Below, in pieces: positions 26,610 to 35,381 of a DNA stretch of 64,000 nucleotides. The first letter of the stretch is position 1. Every line of letters begins with the position of its first letter. Both the position numbers and the translations under genes were made by a program. This DNA comes from Gemmatimonadaceae bacterium (GTDB lineage: Bacteria > Gemmatimonadota > Gemmatimonadetes > Gemmatimonadales > Gemmatimonadaceae), in the NCBI GenBank assembly GCA_030835125.1, contig JAUQWM010000032.1, forward strand, positions 1-64,000. Reading direction: 5' to 3'. The notes under the pieces were generated by a model. That model did no database searches. It was not told the DNA's origin and was given only the letters and a program-made list of their open reading frames with translations.

Positions 26610-27062
26610 ATGGAGCTCCGCGAATTCTTCACTGAGGACGCCATTCAGCTGGAACTCAAGGGCGAGACGAAGGATGACATCCTGAAGGAGTTGATCGGGC
26701 TGCTTGGGCTCGACGACAAGAACCAGGCCACGCTGTTCAAGATGCTCAAGCGTCGCGAGAACCTCGGCTCGACGGGCATCGGCCGGCAGATCGCGATCCC
26801 GCATTGCCGGTCGCTGGTAGTGAACCGCCTCCGGGTAGCGTTCGGGCGCAAGAAGGCGGGCCTGGACTTCAAGGCGATCGATGAGAAGCCGGTGCGGTTC
26901 TTCTTCCTCATCGTGGCGCCGCCCCTCGAAGTCTCGAACCAGTACCTCCCGGTCCTCGGAAAGATCGCGCAGTTCAGCAAGGAGCCCGACATCCCGGATC
27001 GGTTGCTGGAGATCAGCGAACCGTCACAGTTCCTCGCCCTCCTGCAGGAAAAGGGCGTCTAG
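26610..27062 (+). CDS. PTS EIIA-like (PtsN/fructose type) protein
   Basis: 150 residues: the PTS EIIA type 2 fold seen in PtsN and fructose IIA. H65 in GRQIAIPHCRS is the phosphorylation site, and NLGSTGIGRQIAIPH matches the usual G-S-T-G-I-G-x-G-I-A-I-P-H pattern. The start at 26610 fits the family; the frame upstream does not. No sugar permease or HPr is nearby, so a regulatory PtsN-like role is more likely than sugar uptake. It ends 11 bases from the convergent ADOP permease. Confidence 0.87.
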   Translation: MELREFFTEDAIQLELKGETKDDILKELIGLLGLDDKNQATLFKMLKRRENLGSTGIGRQIAIPHCRSLVVNRLRVAFGRKKAGLDFKAIDEKPVRFFFLIVAPPLEVSNQYLPVLGKIAQFSKEPDIPDRLLEISEPSQFLALLQEKGV

Positions 27063-27073
27063 CGCGGAGGACC

Positions 27074-29743
27074 TCAGTCGGTCCGCAGCGCGGTCACCGG
27101 GTCCGCCCGGCCGGCGCGCCATGCCGGGGCGAAGGACGCCGCGGCGGCAATGACGAGGAGGGTCCCGGAGGCCACGGCCATCGCGCCGGGGTTCGTGGGT
27201 GACACGCCATACAGCAGCGACGTCACGATCCTCCCGAACGCGAGGGCCAGCAGCACCCCCGCCAGCACGCCAACGGCCACGGTGCGCACGCCTTCTCCGA
27301 CCACCTGGTTGACGATCACGCCGCCGGTGGCGCCTAACGCGATCCGCACGCCGAACTCGTGGGCGCGCTGGCTCACCGCGTAGGCCACCGAGCTGTAGAC
27401 GCCGATCGCCGCCACCAGCGCGGCCAGCGCGCCGAACAGCGTGAACAGCGACGCCCCGAGCCGCCACGGGCGATACTCCGGTTCCATCGCGGCGGCCATG
27501 GTGTTCGTCGAGACCTTGCTGCCCGGGAACTCGTCGCGCAGCACCTCGCGGACCTGCGCGAGGGCGGTCGACAGGCGCCGGGGATCCAGGCGCAACACCA
27601 CGTCACCAACGCCCCACCCTTCGATGGGCATGTTCGCGAGCGGCAGGTAGACGTGCGGTTCCGGCTTGTCCTTGAGGCCGATCTGCAGCGCGGTCTGCGT
27701 GACGCCAATGACCGCGTGGCAGGCCCCGTCGGCCTGGAACCGGATGCACCGGCCGAGCGGGTCCTGCGAGGGCCAGAGGGAGTCCGCGAGCACCGTGTTG
27801 ACGAGCACCGCGCGCTCCTCACGCCCCTGGGCGCCGCTCGCAAAGGTGCGTCCGCGCAGGATCCGCGTTCCCGTCGCCGCGAAGAATCCGGGTGACACGG
27901 CGCTGTAGAAGCCGCTCTGCTTCCCCCGGCCCGACTCGGCGTCAGGGAAGTATTCGGTGAACTGGATGCCCCATTTCGGCCGCATGGAGGTGTATGCCAC
28001 GCGCTCGACGCCAGGCAGGGCCGCGATCCGCTCCTCGAGCTGGAGCAGGCGATCCGAAATCTCCGCATTGCGCGCCTTGTCGGTCCCGCGTGCAACGGAG
28101 ACAAAGGCCAGCCGGTCGACGGCATAGCCGATGTCGACCTGGCGGGCGTTGTTCAGGCTCCGCACGAACAGCGCGGCACCGACGATGAGCACTACCGAGA
28201 GCGCAGCCTGGCTGGCGACCAGGAATCCGCGCAGGCGCTGCCGCCGGGCGCCGCCCTCACGGACACCAGCCTTGAGGGCCCCGGTGAGGTCGGGCGAACG
28301 CGCCTGCAGCGCGGGAATCAGGCCGGCAGCGGCGCCGGCAACGATGGCCAATGCACTTCCCGCAAGCAGTACCCGCCAGTGGAGCGGGTTTTCCGCCCAG
28401 GCAACCTCCGGCATCAGGAGCTCACGCAGCAGCAGCCCACCCCACCAGGCGGCGCCGAGTGCGGCCACGGCCGCGACCATCGAGAGCAGCACACTCTCGG
28501 TCACCAATAGTCGCACGAGCCGTGCCGACGAAATCCCCAGCGCGAGCCGGACCGCGATCTCGCGACGACGCCGGACAGCCCGGGCGAGCAGCAGGTTGAC
28601 CACGTTGGCAAACGCGATGAGCAGCACAATGAGTCCGACCCCGCCCGCGCGCTCCGCCACCTGCACCGCGTCAGCCACATCCCCCGGCCCGCGCGCCTTG
28701 ACGATGGAGCCGAAACGCGCAACGGTCGACGTATCCTGCTGGTATCCAATGTCGGGCTGGCGCAACGCCAGCGTCGCCCGCTGCTCGAGCTCGGCGAGGT
28801 TGACCGATGGCCGGGCCCGCAGGAATACCTGGAAGCCGTTGATGTTCGGGTTCCGGAACCAGTTCGTGAGCGTCTTCCCGCCGTACCCGGGATTGCTCGG
28901 GAGCGGCACCCAGGCGTCGGTGGCATCGAGTTCCACCCCGCTGAAGCCGGGCGGCATGACGCCGATGATCGTGTACGTCTTTCCCCCCAGTTCCATCGGG
29001 CGTCCGACCGCGTCCCGATCACCCCCGAACTCACGCCGGAAGAGGCGGTCGCTGATGACGGCTACCGGAGCGCCGGCCTCGAGCCGTTCCTCATCGGCCG
29101 CATAGAGTCGTCCCCACGCCGGACGGACGCCGAGCACCCTGAAGTAGGAGGCACTGGAGGCCGAGACGTTGATCTTCGGCAGGTCCTCGCCGCGTCCCAG
29201 GGACACCGGGTTCGGCCCGTCGAAGATCGCCAGGTCGGCCTTCCCGGCCAGCGACTGCTCGACGGCCGCGAAGCTCCCGTAATCGTATCCCGACCAGTAT
29301 TGCGCGCCGCTGCGAAACACGCGCAGGGACCACAGGCGTCGCAGGCCGCCCGGATCCTCCACGCCGGCCGGCGGGCGCAGGAAGATGACGTCGAGCAGCG
29401 AGAACATCGCCGCGTTGACGCCGAGGCCTAACGCAAGCGTCAGGACAATCGTGAACGACACCGTCGGGGTCCGCCACAGGGACCGGGCCGCGTAGGTGAC
29501 GTCCTGCCGCCACCCGTCGAGGACCTCGGTGCGTCCCCGCCGGCGCGCGACGCGGTCGTCGATGGCCTGCAGGTCCGAGCGCACGGCATCCACGTCCCCG
29601 AACTCGCCCACGGCGCGCGCACGGGCCTCGGCGGCGGTGAGGCCGTGGCCGACCAGCTCGGCGATGCGCGCGTCGAAGTGGAACCGCAGCTCCGCGTCGA
29701 TGTCCTTCTTCACGTCCGGTTTCCAGAAGCGAAAGACGCTCAT
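27074..29743 (-). CDS. ADOP-family ABC permease (MacB/FtsX-like), first copy
   Basis: 889 residues. The cytoplasmic N-terminal domain (about 1-70, IDAELRFHFDARIAELV) is the usual one of Acidobacterial Duplicated Orphan Permeases. One helix, a MacB-like periplasmic domain with the motif VAVISDRLFRREFGG, and FtsX helices follow; the pattern is then repeated (VGAALFVRSLNN.., second FtsX). No ATPase is adjacent. Its ATG shares one base with the stop of the PadR gene upstream (TGATG), so translation is coupled. Two in-frame TTA codons lie inside GCCTAACG octamers near 27335 and 29430. The exported substrate is unknown. Confidence 0.9.
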   Translation of the reverse strand: MSVFRFWKPDVKKDIDAELRFHFDARIAELVGHGLTAAEARARAVGEFGDVDAVRSDLQAIDDRVARRRGRTEVLDGWRQDVTYAARSLWRTPTVSFTIVLTLALGLGVNAAMFSLLDVIFLRPPAGVEDPGGLRRLWSLRVFRSGAQYWSGYDYGSFAAVEQSLAGKADLAIFDGPNPVSLGRGEDLPKINVSASSASYFRVLGVRPAWGRLYAADEERLEAGAPVAVISDRLFRREFGGDRDAVGRPMELGGKTYTIIGVMPPGFSGVELDATDAWVPLPSNPGYGGKTLTNWFRNPNINGFQVFLRARPSVNLAELEQRATLALRQPDIGYQQDTSTVARFGSIVKARGPGDVADAVQVAERAGGVGLIVLLIAFANVVNLLLARAVRRRREIAVRLALGISSARLVRLLVTESVLLSMVAAVAALGAAWWGGLLLRELLMPEVAWAENPLHWRVLLAGSALAIVAGAAAGLIPALQARSPDLTGALKAGVREGGARRQRLRGFLVASQAALSVVLIVGAALFVRSLNNARQVDIGYAVDRLAFVSVARGTDKARNAEISDRLLQLEERIAALPGVERVAYTSMRPKWGIQFTEYFPDAESGRGKQSGFYSAVSPGFFAATGTRILRGRTFASGAQGREERAVLVNTVLADSLWPSQDPLGRCIRFQADGACHAVIGVTQTALQIGLKDKPEPHVYLPLANMPIEGWGVGDVVLRLDPRRLSTALAQVREVLRDEFPGSKVSTNTMAAAMEPEYRPWRLGASLFTLFGALAALVAAIGVYSSVAYAVSQRAHEFGVRIALGATGGVIVNQVVGEGVRTVAVGVLAGVLLALAFGRIVTSLLYGVSPTNPGAMAVASGTLLVIAAAASFAPAWRAGRADPVTALRTD

Positions 29744-30093
29744 CAGGACGCGCCTCCCGGTTCCGGCGACGCGGCCATCACGCGGGCGACCGCCGCCACG
29801 TAGTCATTCCACGACTGGGTCTCGGTACGCAGGGCCCGGCGCCCTGCACTCGTCAGGCGATAGAACTTGGCGCGCCGCTTCTTGTCCGAGTTGCCCCACT
29901 CGGACTCGACCCATCCCCGCTCCTCCAATCGGTGGAGGGCGGTGTACAGCGCGCCGTCGAGGACCGTGAAGCTGCCGGTGGAACCGTGCCGGATGAAGCT
30001 GGCGACCCCATAGCCGTGCATCGGTCCGAAGGTGAGGGCCCGGAGGACGAGCACATCGAGGGTGCCCTGGAGGAAGTCGAGTTCACGGGTCAT
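29743..30093 (-). CDS. PadR-family transcriptional regulator, first copy
   Basis: 116 residues with a winged helix: FLQGTLDVLVLRALTFGPMHGYGVASFI, LDGALYTALHRLEERGWVESEWG and KRRAKFYRLTSAGRRAL. The C-terminal helix for dimerisation is short. It begins at 30093, where there is no Shine-Dalgarno sequence. The -10 box ends seven bases before the ATG, so the transcript is probably leaderless. It overlaps the permease by one base and most likely represses itself and the permease through the palindrome at 30117-30129. Confidence 0.9.
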   Translation of the reverse strand: MTRELDFLQGTLDVLVLRALTFGPMHGYGVASFIRHGSTGSFTVLDGALYTALHRLEERGWVESEWGNSDKKRRAKFYRLTSAGRRALRTETQSWNDYVAAVARVMAASPEPGGAS

Positions 30094-30100
30094 GGCGGCG

Positions 30101-30129
30101 AATGTACCCTCAGCATTTGATTGTATCAA
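30101..30129 (-). promoter_or_regulatory. Promoter of the first PadR/permease operon, leaderless
   Basis: On the minus strand TTGATA (30124-30129), a 17-base spacer and TACATT (30101-30106) form a near-consensus promoter. Only CGCCGCC lies between the -10 box and the PadR ATG, so transcription should begin at or beside the A of the ATG. Confidence 0.7.
30117..30129. promoter_or_regulatory. PadR operator candidate
   Basis: TTGAT-TGT-ATCAA is a perfect inverted repeat with a 3-base centre overlapping the -35 box of the PadR promoter. Confidence 0.6.
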
Positions 30130-30317
30130 GTGTTGAGGGGACGCTCGTCGGCGTCCCGCCGGCGCGGGGAAGCGGCGCGCGCCGCGCCGAGGCACCCGGG
30201 CAGGTTCCCGGCCGGGCGTGCATCTTCCAAAGGGGGGCGGAGCCACCCGGGATGGACCGGTGGCGCCCCACGTCTGGTACACAAGGGATGACCCCTGCCC
30301 GTGCTCGAGAACCTGCC

Positions 30318-31739
30318 ATGACCATGACCGATATGCAGCGCCATGCCGCCGAGGGAGGCTATACCCTCTCGGAAGCCGTGGACGCGCAGGTCCGCGCCCA
30401 TGCGGGTGCATCGGGGGTGGTCATGCTGCTCGACGGCCGCGACGCCTTTGCCGCCCGCGCCCGGCTGGCCGACGCCGCGGAGCGCACGCTCGACATCCAG
30501 TGCTACATCTGGCGCAACGACCGCTCCGGCAACCTGATGTTCGACGCGCTCCGGCGGGCCGCCGACCGCGGCGTCCAGGTACGGCTCCTCCTCGACGACA
30601 ACAACACGCAGGGCATCGACGGCCTCCTCGTCGAGCTGGAGACACATGCGAACATCAGCGTCCGGCTCTTCAACCCGTTCCGGCGCCGCCGATTCCGCGC
30701 CATCGAGTACCTGACCGACTTCTCGCGCGTCAACCGGCGGATGCACAACAAGGCGTTCACGGCGGACGGCAAGGCAACGATCGTCGGCGGGCGGAACGTC
30801 GGGGATGAGTATTTCAACGAGGCGGAAGGGATGCTGTTCCTGGACCTCGACGTACTCGCGGTCGGACCCGTGGCGACGGACGTCCAGGTGAACTTCGAGC
30901 GCTATTGGGCGAGCCCGATGGCGGTGCCGCTGTCGCGCGCGCTGCGTTCCCGCATTGTCGAGCAGCGACCTCCGACCCCGGAGCCGGACGATTCCCAGTC
31001 CCTGTTCGTCCGTGCCCTCCTCGCGGGGACGCTGGAGATGGAGTGGACGACGGTGACGATGGTGTCGGACGACCCGGCCAAGGCCACCGGGCGCCAGCCG
31101 GACCAGGGCAATGTGTGGCCGCGCATCACGGCGCTCCTCGGATCCCCGAAGCGAAGCCTGGACCTGGTCTCACCCTATTTCGTGCCGGGGCGCCGCAGCA
31201 TGCGCTACTTCGCCGAACTCGCGCGACGCCATGTCAGGGTCTCGGTACTCACGAACGCGCTGGAGTCGACGGACGTGGCCGCGGTCCATGCGGGGTACGT
31301 GAAGCGACGCCGCGGCCTCCTGCGCGCCGGCGTGCAGCTGTATGAACTCAAGCGCTCGGCGGCCCTCCCGGCGCCACGCCACCAGCGCTACATGGCCCGC
31401 GGCAGTTCACACTCGAGCCTCCACGCGAAGACGTTCGCGGTCGACGGCATACGCGCGTTTGTCGGGTCCCTGAACTTCGACCCGCGTTCAGCGCGACTCA
31501 ACACCGAGATGGGGTTCGTCATCGAGAGCCCTGCCATCGCCGGGGCGATCGCCGAAGCGTTCATCACGCGGGTTCCGGAGAGCGCCTATCGCGTGCGGTA
31601 TCACCGCTACCGCGGCCTCCATTGGCAGGAACGCGGCCCGGACGGGGATACGATCCACACCCGCGAGCCGGGCGCCGGATTGCTGCGCCGCGCCTTCGTG
31701 CGCGTGGTGTCATGGCTCCCGGTCGACTGGCTCCTGTAG
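30318..31739 (+). CDS. Phospholipase D family protein, cardiolipin-synthase-like
   Basis: 473 residues with two HKD motifs: H143-N-K145 with D150 (MHNKAFTADG) and H369-A-K371 with D376 (LHAKTFAVDG). Both are followed by the G-G-R-N / G-S-L-N-F-D pattern. Cytoplasmic family members such as ClsC/YmdC join phospholipids. No membrane helix is obvious near the N-terminus, only amphipathic residues near the C-terminus. It begins at ATG 30318; the open frame upstream overlaps the PadR operator region. A transphosphatidylase role is likely, but nuclease members also exist. Confidence 0.86.
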   Translation: MTMTDMQRHAAEGGYTLSEAVDAQVRAHAGASGVVMLLDGRDAFAARARLADAAERTLDIQCYIWRNDRSGNLMFDALRRAADRGVQVRLLLDDNNTQGIDGLLVELETHANISVRLFNPFRRRRFRAIEYLTDFSRVNRRMHNKAFTADGKATIVGGRNVGDEYFNEAEGMLFLDLDVLAVGPVATDVQVNFERYWASPMAVPLSRALRSRIVEQRPPTPEPDDSQSLFVRALLAGTLEMEWTTVTMVSDDPAKATGRQPDQGNVWPRITALLGSPKRSLDLVSPYFVPGRRSMRYFAELARRHVRVSVLTNALESTDVAAVHAGYVKRRRGLLRAGVQLYELKRSAALPAPRHQRYMARGSSHSSLHAKTFAVDGIRAFVGSLNFDPRSARLNTEMGFVIESPAIAGAIAEAFITRVPESAYRVRYHRYRGLHWQERGPDGDTIHTREPGAGLLRRAFVRVVSWLPVDWLL

Positions 31740-31743
31740 GTCG

Positions 31744-32118
31744 TCAGGTGACCATCCTCCGGATGCCATCGCGCAGCAGGTGCGGAACACTGAAGTTGAT
31801 CAGGAGGCCGGTCCGGTAGCCGCTCAACTTCAGGTATGAGAAGACCTGCGCCTGGTGGAACGGCAGGATCCTGCCGACGGCCTTGAGCTGGACCACCACA
31901 GTGTCCTCGACCACCAGGTCGACGCGACAGGCGTTCTGGATCGTGATCCCGTCATAGAAGACCGGCAAGGCCTTCTCAAGCTCCACCCGGAGACCGGATC
32001 TCTGCAGTTCCAGGGCAAGGCACAGGCGGTACGCGCATTCGGACAGCCCGGCACCAAGGGCGGCGTGCACCTTGAAGGCGGCGCCCAGGATGGTTCGGGT
32101 GAGATGGGGTTCTTGCAT
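31744..32118 (-). CDS. GxxExxY family protein
   Basis: 124 residues. Start MQEPHLTRTILGAAFKVHAALGAG, then GLSECAY (the GxxExxY site), VDLVVEDTVVVQLKAV and FHQAQVFSYLKLSGYRTGLLINF, all typical of PF13366 (PDDEXK-like fold). The family is widespread and often near repeats or transposons; its role is not established. It stands alone on the minus strand, four bases from the convergent phospholipase D gene. Confidence 0.87.
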   Translation of the reverse strand: MQEPHLTRTILGAAFKVHAALGAGLSECAYRLCLALELQRSGLRVELEKALPVFYDGITIQNACRVDLVVEDTVVVQLKAVGRILPFHQAQVFSYLKLSGYRTGLLINFSVPHLLRDGIRRMVT

Positions 32119-32232
32119 GCGGGAGACAGTGCGACGGCACCGTCACCTCGGCGTCACCTCACCCGGCGAACCCTGCCCTGGAGCGCCCCGCCGGCCGCCA
32201 GGCTCACCCTGGCCCCACCCGGTTCGGCGGCG

Positions 32233-34101
32233 TCAACGCTCCACCCGGACCGGGCGCTGTGCCTGACCGCCACGCGTGCTGTTCAGGTGCACCGTGAACG
32301 ACTTGTCCGCCTCACCCGCGCCCACGCGCAGGCGCAGGGTGATCACCTTCGTTTCGTTACCGGCGACGAAGAACTGCGGAAGCCGCCCCACGACCCGTGT
32401 GGCACTCCCGGCCGCCGGCTGGATGCTGACCTGGTCGGGTCGCACCATCTTCGTGCGCTTTGCCTGCTCGAGCGCCGTGGGGATGAAGCCCTGGTTGCGC
32501 ACCGTCACCTTGAGTTCATGCGTGGCCGAGTCGGCGCCGGCGCGCACGGGCGTCGTAGTCGCGTCGACGATCTCGAGCTTCGGCAACGCCTTGATCAACT
32601 CCAGGTTGAACTTCGCCTGGTTGCCGGCCCACTTCTCCAGGACGGAGGGCGGGCTGTTCTGTCCCCAGAACTTCGGGTTCGGTCCACCACCTTCGACCTC
32701 ACCGTGCTCCGGGTGGATGCCCTTCGTCCAGGGCAGCATGCACGTGCCGTTGAACGCCTCGTCGCAATACCGCAGCACTTCGTAGTTGTCGATGCGACCG
32801 TCGTTGTTGTAGTCCTTTTCCCGGCCGCCATTCCAGATCTCGTCACCGTACCAGACGATGCCGAGGGAGAAGTAGCCATACTCCGGGCCGTGGCCGAAGA
32901 GCGCCTGCGGATCGGCGAGCGCCGGGTTCGGGGCACCGCGGGTGGCGTAGGTACGGTACACATCGCCGGCCCACGGATATCCCGTGATCCGGAGCCCGAC
33001 CGTGTCGAAGTGCTGGTAGACCTTCAGGTCCTGCGGGTAGAAACACTCGCTCTCTTCGCAGGATGACGGCGCGCGCAGGTGCATCGGCACCGAGGTGTCC
33101 ATGCTGTTCGCTGCGCCGATATTCGGGTGCGCCAGGGTAAACAGGACCACGGAACGCGTTTCCGGCTCGGACAGTGGATACTCGCCGGCGCCGAACTGCG
33201 TATTGCCGCGCCCGGTCGCCTCGGTCATCGGATGCCAGTTGTACGGATAGTTGCGGTGCAGGTCGAGGCCGCCAATGCCATCCTCGTTGATGCGGCCATC
33301 CTTGTCATTGTCCCAGCCTTCCGGGTAGACCATATAGTCACCCTGGCCCATCGCGACGAAGCGCATGAGGCGCCCCTTGGCGTCGGCGGAGTCAATGACC
33401 GCATTGCCCTTCCCCGCCCCGACGAACTTCCGCAACTGGGTGATGTAGCCGTCACCGTTGACGTCTTCCGGCGGATCCTCGTCGAGCAAGCCGTCACCGT
33501 CGTCGTCGTACGGGCGCACGGTGCTGCGATTCGACTGCGCCGTGAGCCGGTACATGTCCGACCCGTCGGGATTGTTCAGCGGGCGGATGTACACCGCCTT
33601 GTCGTCGAGGATTCGGGTGATGACCGGATCCTTGCCGTAGTTCTCGAGCAGGTGCCAGGCCAGGTACAGCGAACTCTCGGTGCCGGAGATCTCGCCGGCG
33701 TGCCGACCGCCATCGAAGAAGGCCGCGGGCTTGTCGGTGTGCTTGCCGGTCGCCTTGTTCGTGAGCGTCATCTGCCAGACGTCGCGCTCGCCGAACGACT
33801 TCCCGACGACATAGAGGTCGACGAGGTTCGGGTACTGCGCCGCCCACTTGCGCATCCACTCCTCGATCTCGGCGGAGGTGTGGTAGTGCCGGAAGTCCAT
33901 CTGGCCGGGCACGACCGGCTGCGTCTCGGGGTAGTTCGTCAGCGGGAACACGCTCGTGCCGTCACGCTTGCCGGGGACGATGTGCACCCGCTTCACGGTG
34001 TCCCTGGGGGCCGCGCCACCACGACCACCGCCACGCTGGGCCAGCACGGGAGCGGCGAACATCGTGACGCACAGGAAGCCGGGAAGGATCGACACACGCA
34101 T
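32233..34101 (-). CDS. Secreted M14 zinc carboxypeptidase with EF-hand-like loops
   Basis: 622-residue exported protein; signal peptide about 1-21. The M14 domain has H134-A-G-E137 (HxxE), NPDG at 177-180 and DLHRNYP. Inserted acidic loops look like calcium-binding EF-hand or dockerin loops: DDDGDGLLDED (about 199), DVNGDGYI (about 213), DNDKDGRINED (about 264) and DYNNDGRID further on. The C-terminus is a beta-rich domain of about 90 residues. It likely cleaves C-terminal amino acids of peptides outside the cell and depends on zinc; a calcium requirement is inferred from the loops. Confidence 0.9.
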   Translation of the reverse strand: MRVSILPGFLCVTMFAAPVLAQRGGGRGGAAPRDTVKRVHIVPGKRDGTSVFPLTNYPETQPVVPGQMDFRHYHTSAEIEEWMRKWAAQYPNLVDLYVVGKSFGERDVWQMTLTNKATGKHTDKPAAFFDGGRHAGEISGTESSLYLAWHLLENYGKDPVITRILDDKAVYIRPLNNPDGSDMYRLTAQSNRSTVRPYDDDGDGLLDEDPPEDVNGDGYITQLRKFVGAGKGNAVIDSADAKGRLMRFVAMGQGDYMVYPEGWDNDKDGRINEDGIGGLDLHRNYPYNWHPMTEATGRGNTQFGAGEYPLSEPETRSVVLFTLAHPNIGAANSMDTSVPMHLRAPSSCEESECFYPQDLKVYQHFDTVGLRITGYPWAGDVYRTYATRGAPNPALADPQALFGHGPEYGYFSLGIVWYGDEIWNGGREKDYNNDGRIDNYEVLRYCDEAFNGTCMLPWTKGIHPEHGEVEGGGPNPKFWGQNSPPSVLEKWAGNQAKFNLELIKALPKLEIVDATTTPVRAGADSATHELKVTVRNQGFIPTALEQAKRTKMVRPDQVSIQPAAGSATRVVGRLPQFFVAGNETKVITLRLRVGAGEADKSFTVHLNSTRGGQAQRPVRVER

Positions 34102-34313
34102 GGGACGGGGCGCTGGGGTTCACGTTCCGCCGCCCGGACCGGACGGCTCCTCCGCGGGAAGCTACCTCATGCACGTCGGATTGGCACGCCTGCGGCCTCT
34201 TCTTCGGGTCCCGTACCCGCCCGGGTTGGCCAACTGACCATGTCACATGGAGGAACGCGATGACGAGCACGTCGCCAAGCACGCGCGCTGACGGATCGGG
34301 AACGCCATGTCAG

Positions 34314-35194
34314 GGACGCGGTGCCAATTTCAAACCGCATTTGACCACAGGGGTCACGGAGGTCACGGAGGAACGGCACCGACGGGTTTGCTCTTCAAGG
34401 CCTGCATGCTTTCCGTGATGGGGGACCGTGGTCGCCGCTTCCCGCCAGAAGAATCGCGATCGGGAGCCCCTGGACAGCTCGGCGCAGCCCCCCGTGATCT
34501 CCGTGTCCCCTGTGGTGAATAATCTGTGGTTAGGCTTGTCAGGTCTGCGGTCCCATTCCCAGAACAGCATTTCACCACAGGGGTCACGGGGGTCACGGAG
34601 GAACCGCACCGACGGTTTGTTCTTCAAGGCCTGAATGCTTTCCGTGATGGCGACCGTGGTCGCCGCTTCCCGCCAGAAGAATCGCGATCGGGAGCCCCTG
34701 GACAGCTCGGCGCAGTTCCCCGTGATCTCCGTGTTCCCTGTGGTGAATACTCTCTGGTTAGGCGTTGCAGGTCCGCGGTGCCATTCCCAGAACAGCATGT
34801 GACCACAGGGGTCACGGAGGTCACGGAGGAACGGCACCGACGGGTTTGCTCTTCAAGGCCTCAATGCTTTCCGTGATGGCGTGGTCGCCGCTTCCCGCCA
34901 GAAGGATCGCGATCAGGACCCCCGGATGGCTCGGCGCAGTCCCCTGTGATCTCCGTGACCCCGGTGGTGAATACTCTGTGGTTAGGCGTTGCAGGTCCGC
35001 GGTGCCATTCCCAGAACGGCATGTGACCACAGGGGTCACGGAGGTCACGGAGGAACGGCACCGACGGATTTGCTCTTCAAGGCCTGAATGCTTCCGTGAT
35101 GGCGTGGTCGCCGCTTCCCGCCAGAAGCATCGCGATCGGGACCCTTGGACGGCTCGGAGCAAGCCTGTGTGATCTCCGTGGCCCTGTGGTGAAT
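34314..35194. repeat. Four-unit tandem array of inverted-repeat-bounded elements
   Basis: Units at 34341-34520, 34571-34748, 34800-34972 and 35024-35194 (180, 178, 173 and 171 bases), separated by three conserved spacers of 50-51 bases, with a partial spacer before the first. Each unit begins CCACAGGGGTCACGG and ends with the near reverse complement CTCCGTG..CCTGTGGTG, so each is a palindromic element. A shorter internal hairpin (GGCGACCGTGGTCGCC) is present in unit 2 and eroded in the others. Within the starts the period is 9 bases (GTCACGGAG twice), so short reading frames in it look artificially repetitive. No gene is supported between 34102 and 35381. Confidence 0.85.
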
Positions 35195-35334
35195 CGCACG
35201 GTGGTCAGGCTCCTCCGGTGTGGTGCGCCGGAATGGTGACTGGGCCTGCGCGATGCAACCCGAATCGCTGGCCGGCGACCCCCTGCGCATGGATCGTCAC
35301 CGAGCGGCGGCAGTTGGCCGCAGGCCAGATGCAC

Positions 35335-35366
35335 GAATGGCGCGGGCCGTCAGGCCCGCGCCATTC
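35335..35366 (-). terminator. Terminator of the coiled-coil lipoprotein gene
   Basis: A perfect 14-bp stem (35335-35348 with 35353-35366) around GTCA lies 15 bases past the stop codon of the gene starting at 36317. Confidence 0.75.
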
Positions 35367-35381
35367 ACGCCCGGATCCTGC

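Noticed and set aside
34341-35172. Several repetitive short reading frames inside the repeat array
   Set aside because: They are open on both strands only because the repeats have a 9-base period; codons are repeated and match no family.
34314-35194. CRISPR array
   Set aside because: The units are 171-180 bases with conserved 50-base spacers rather than short repeats with unique spacers, and no cas gene is present.
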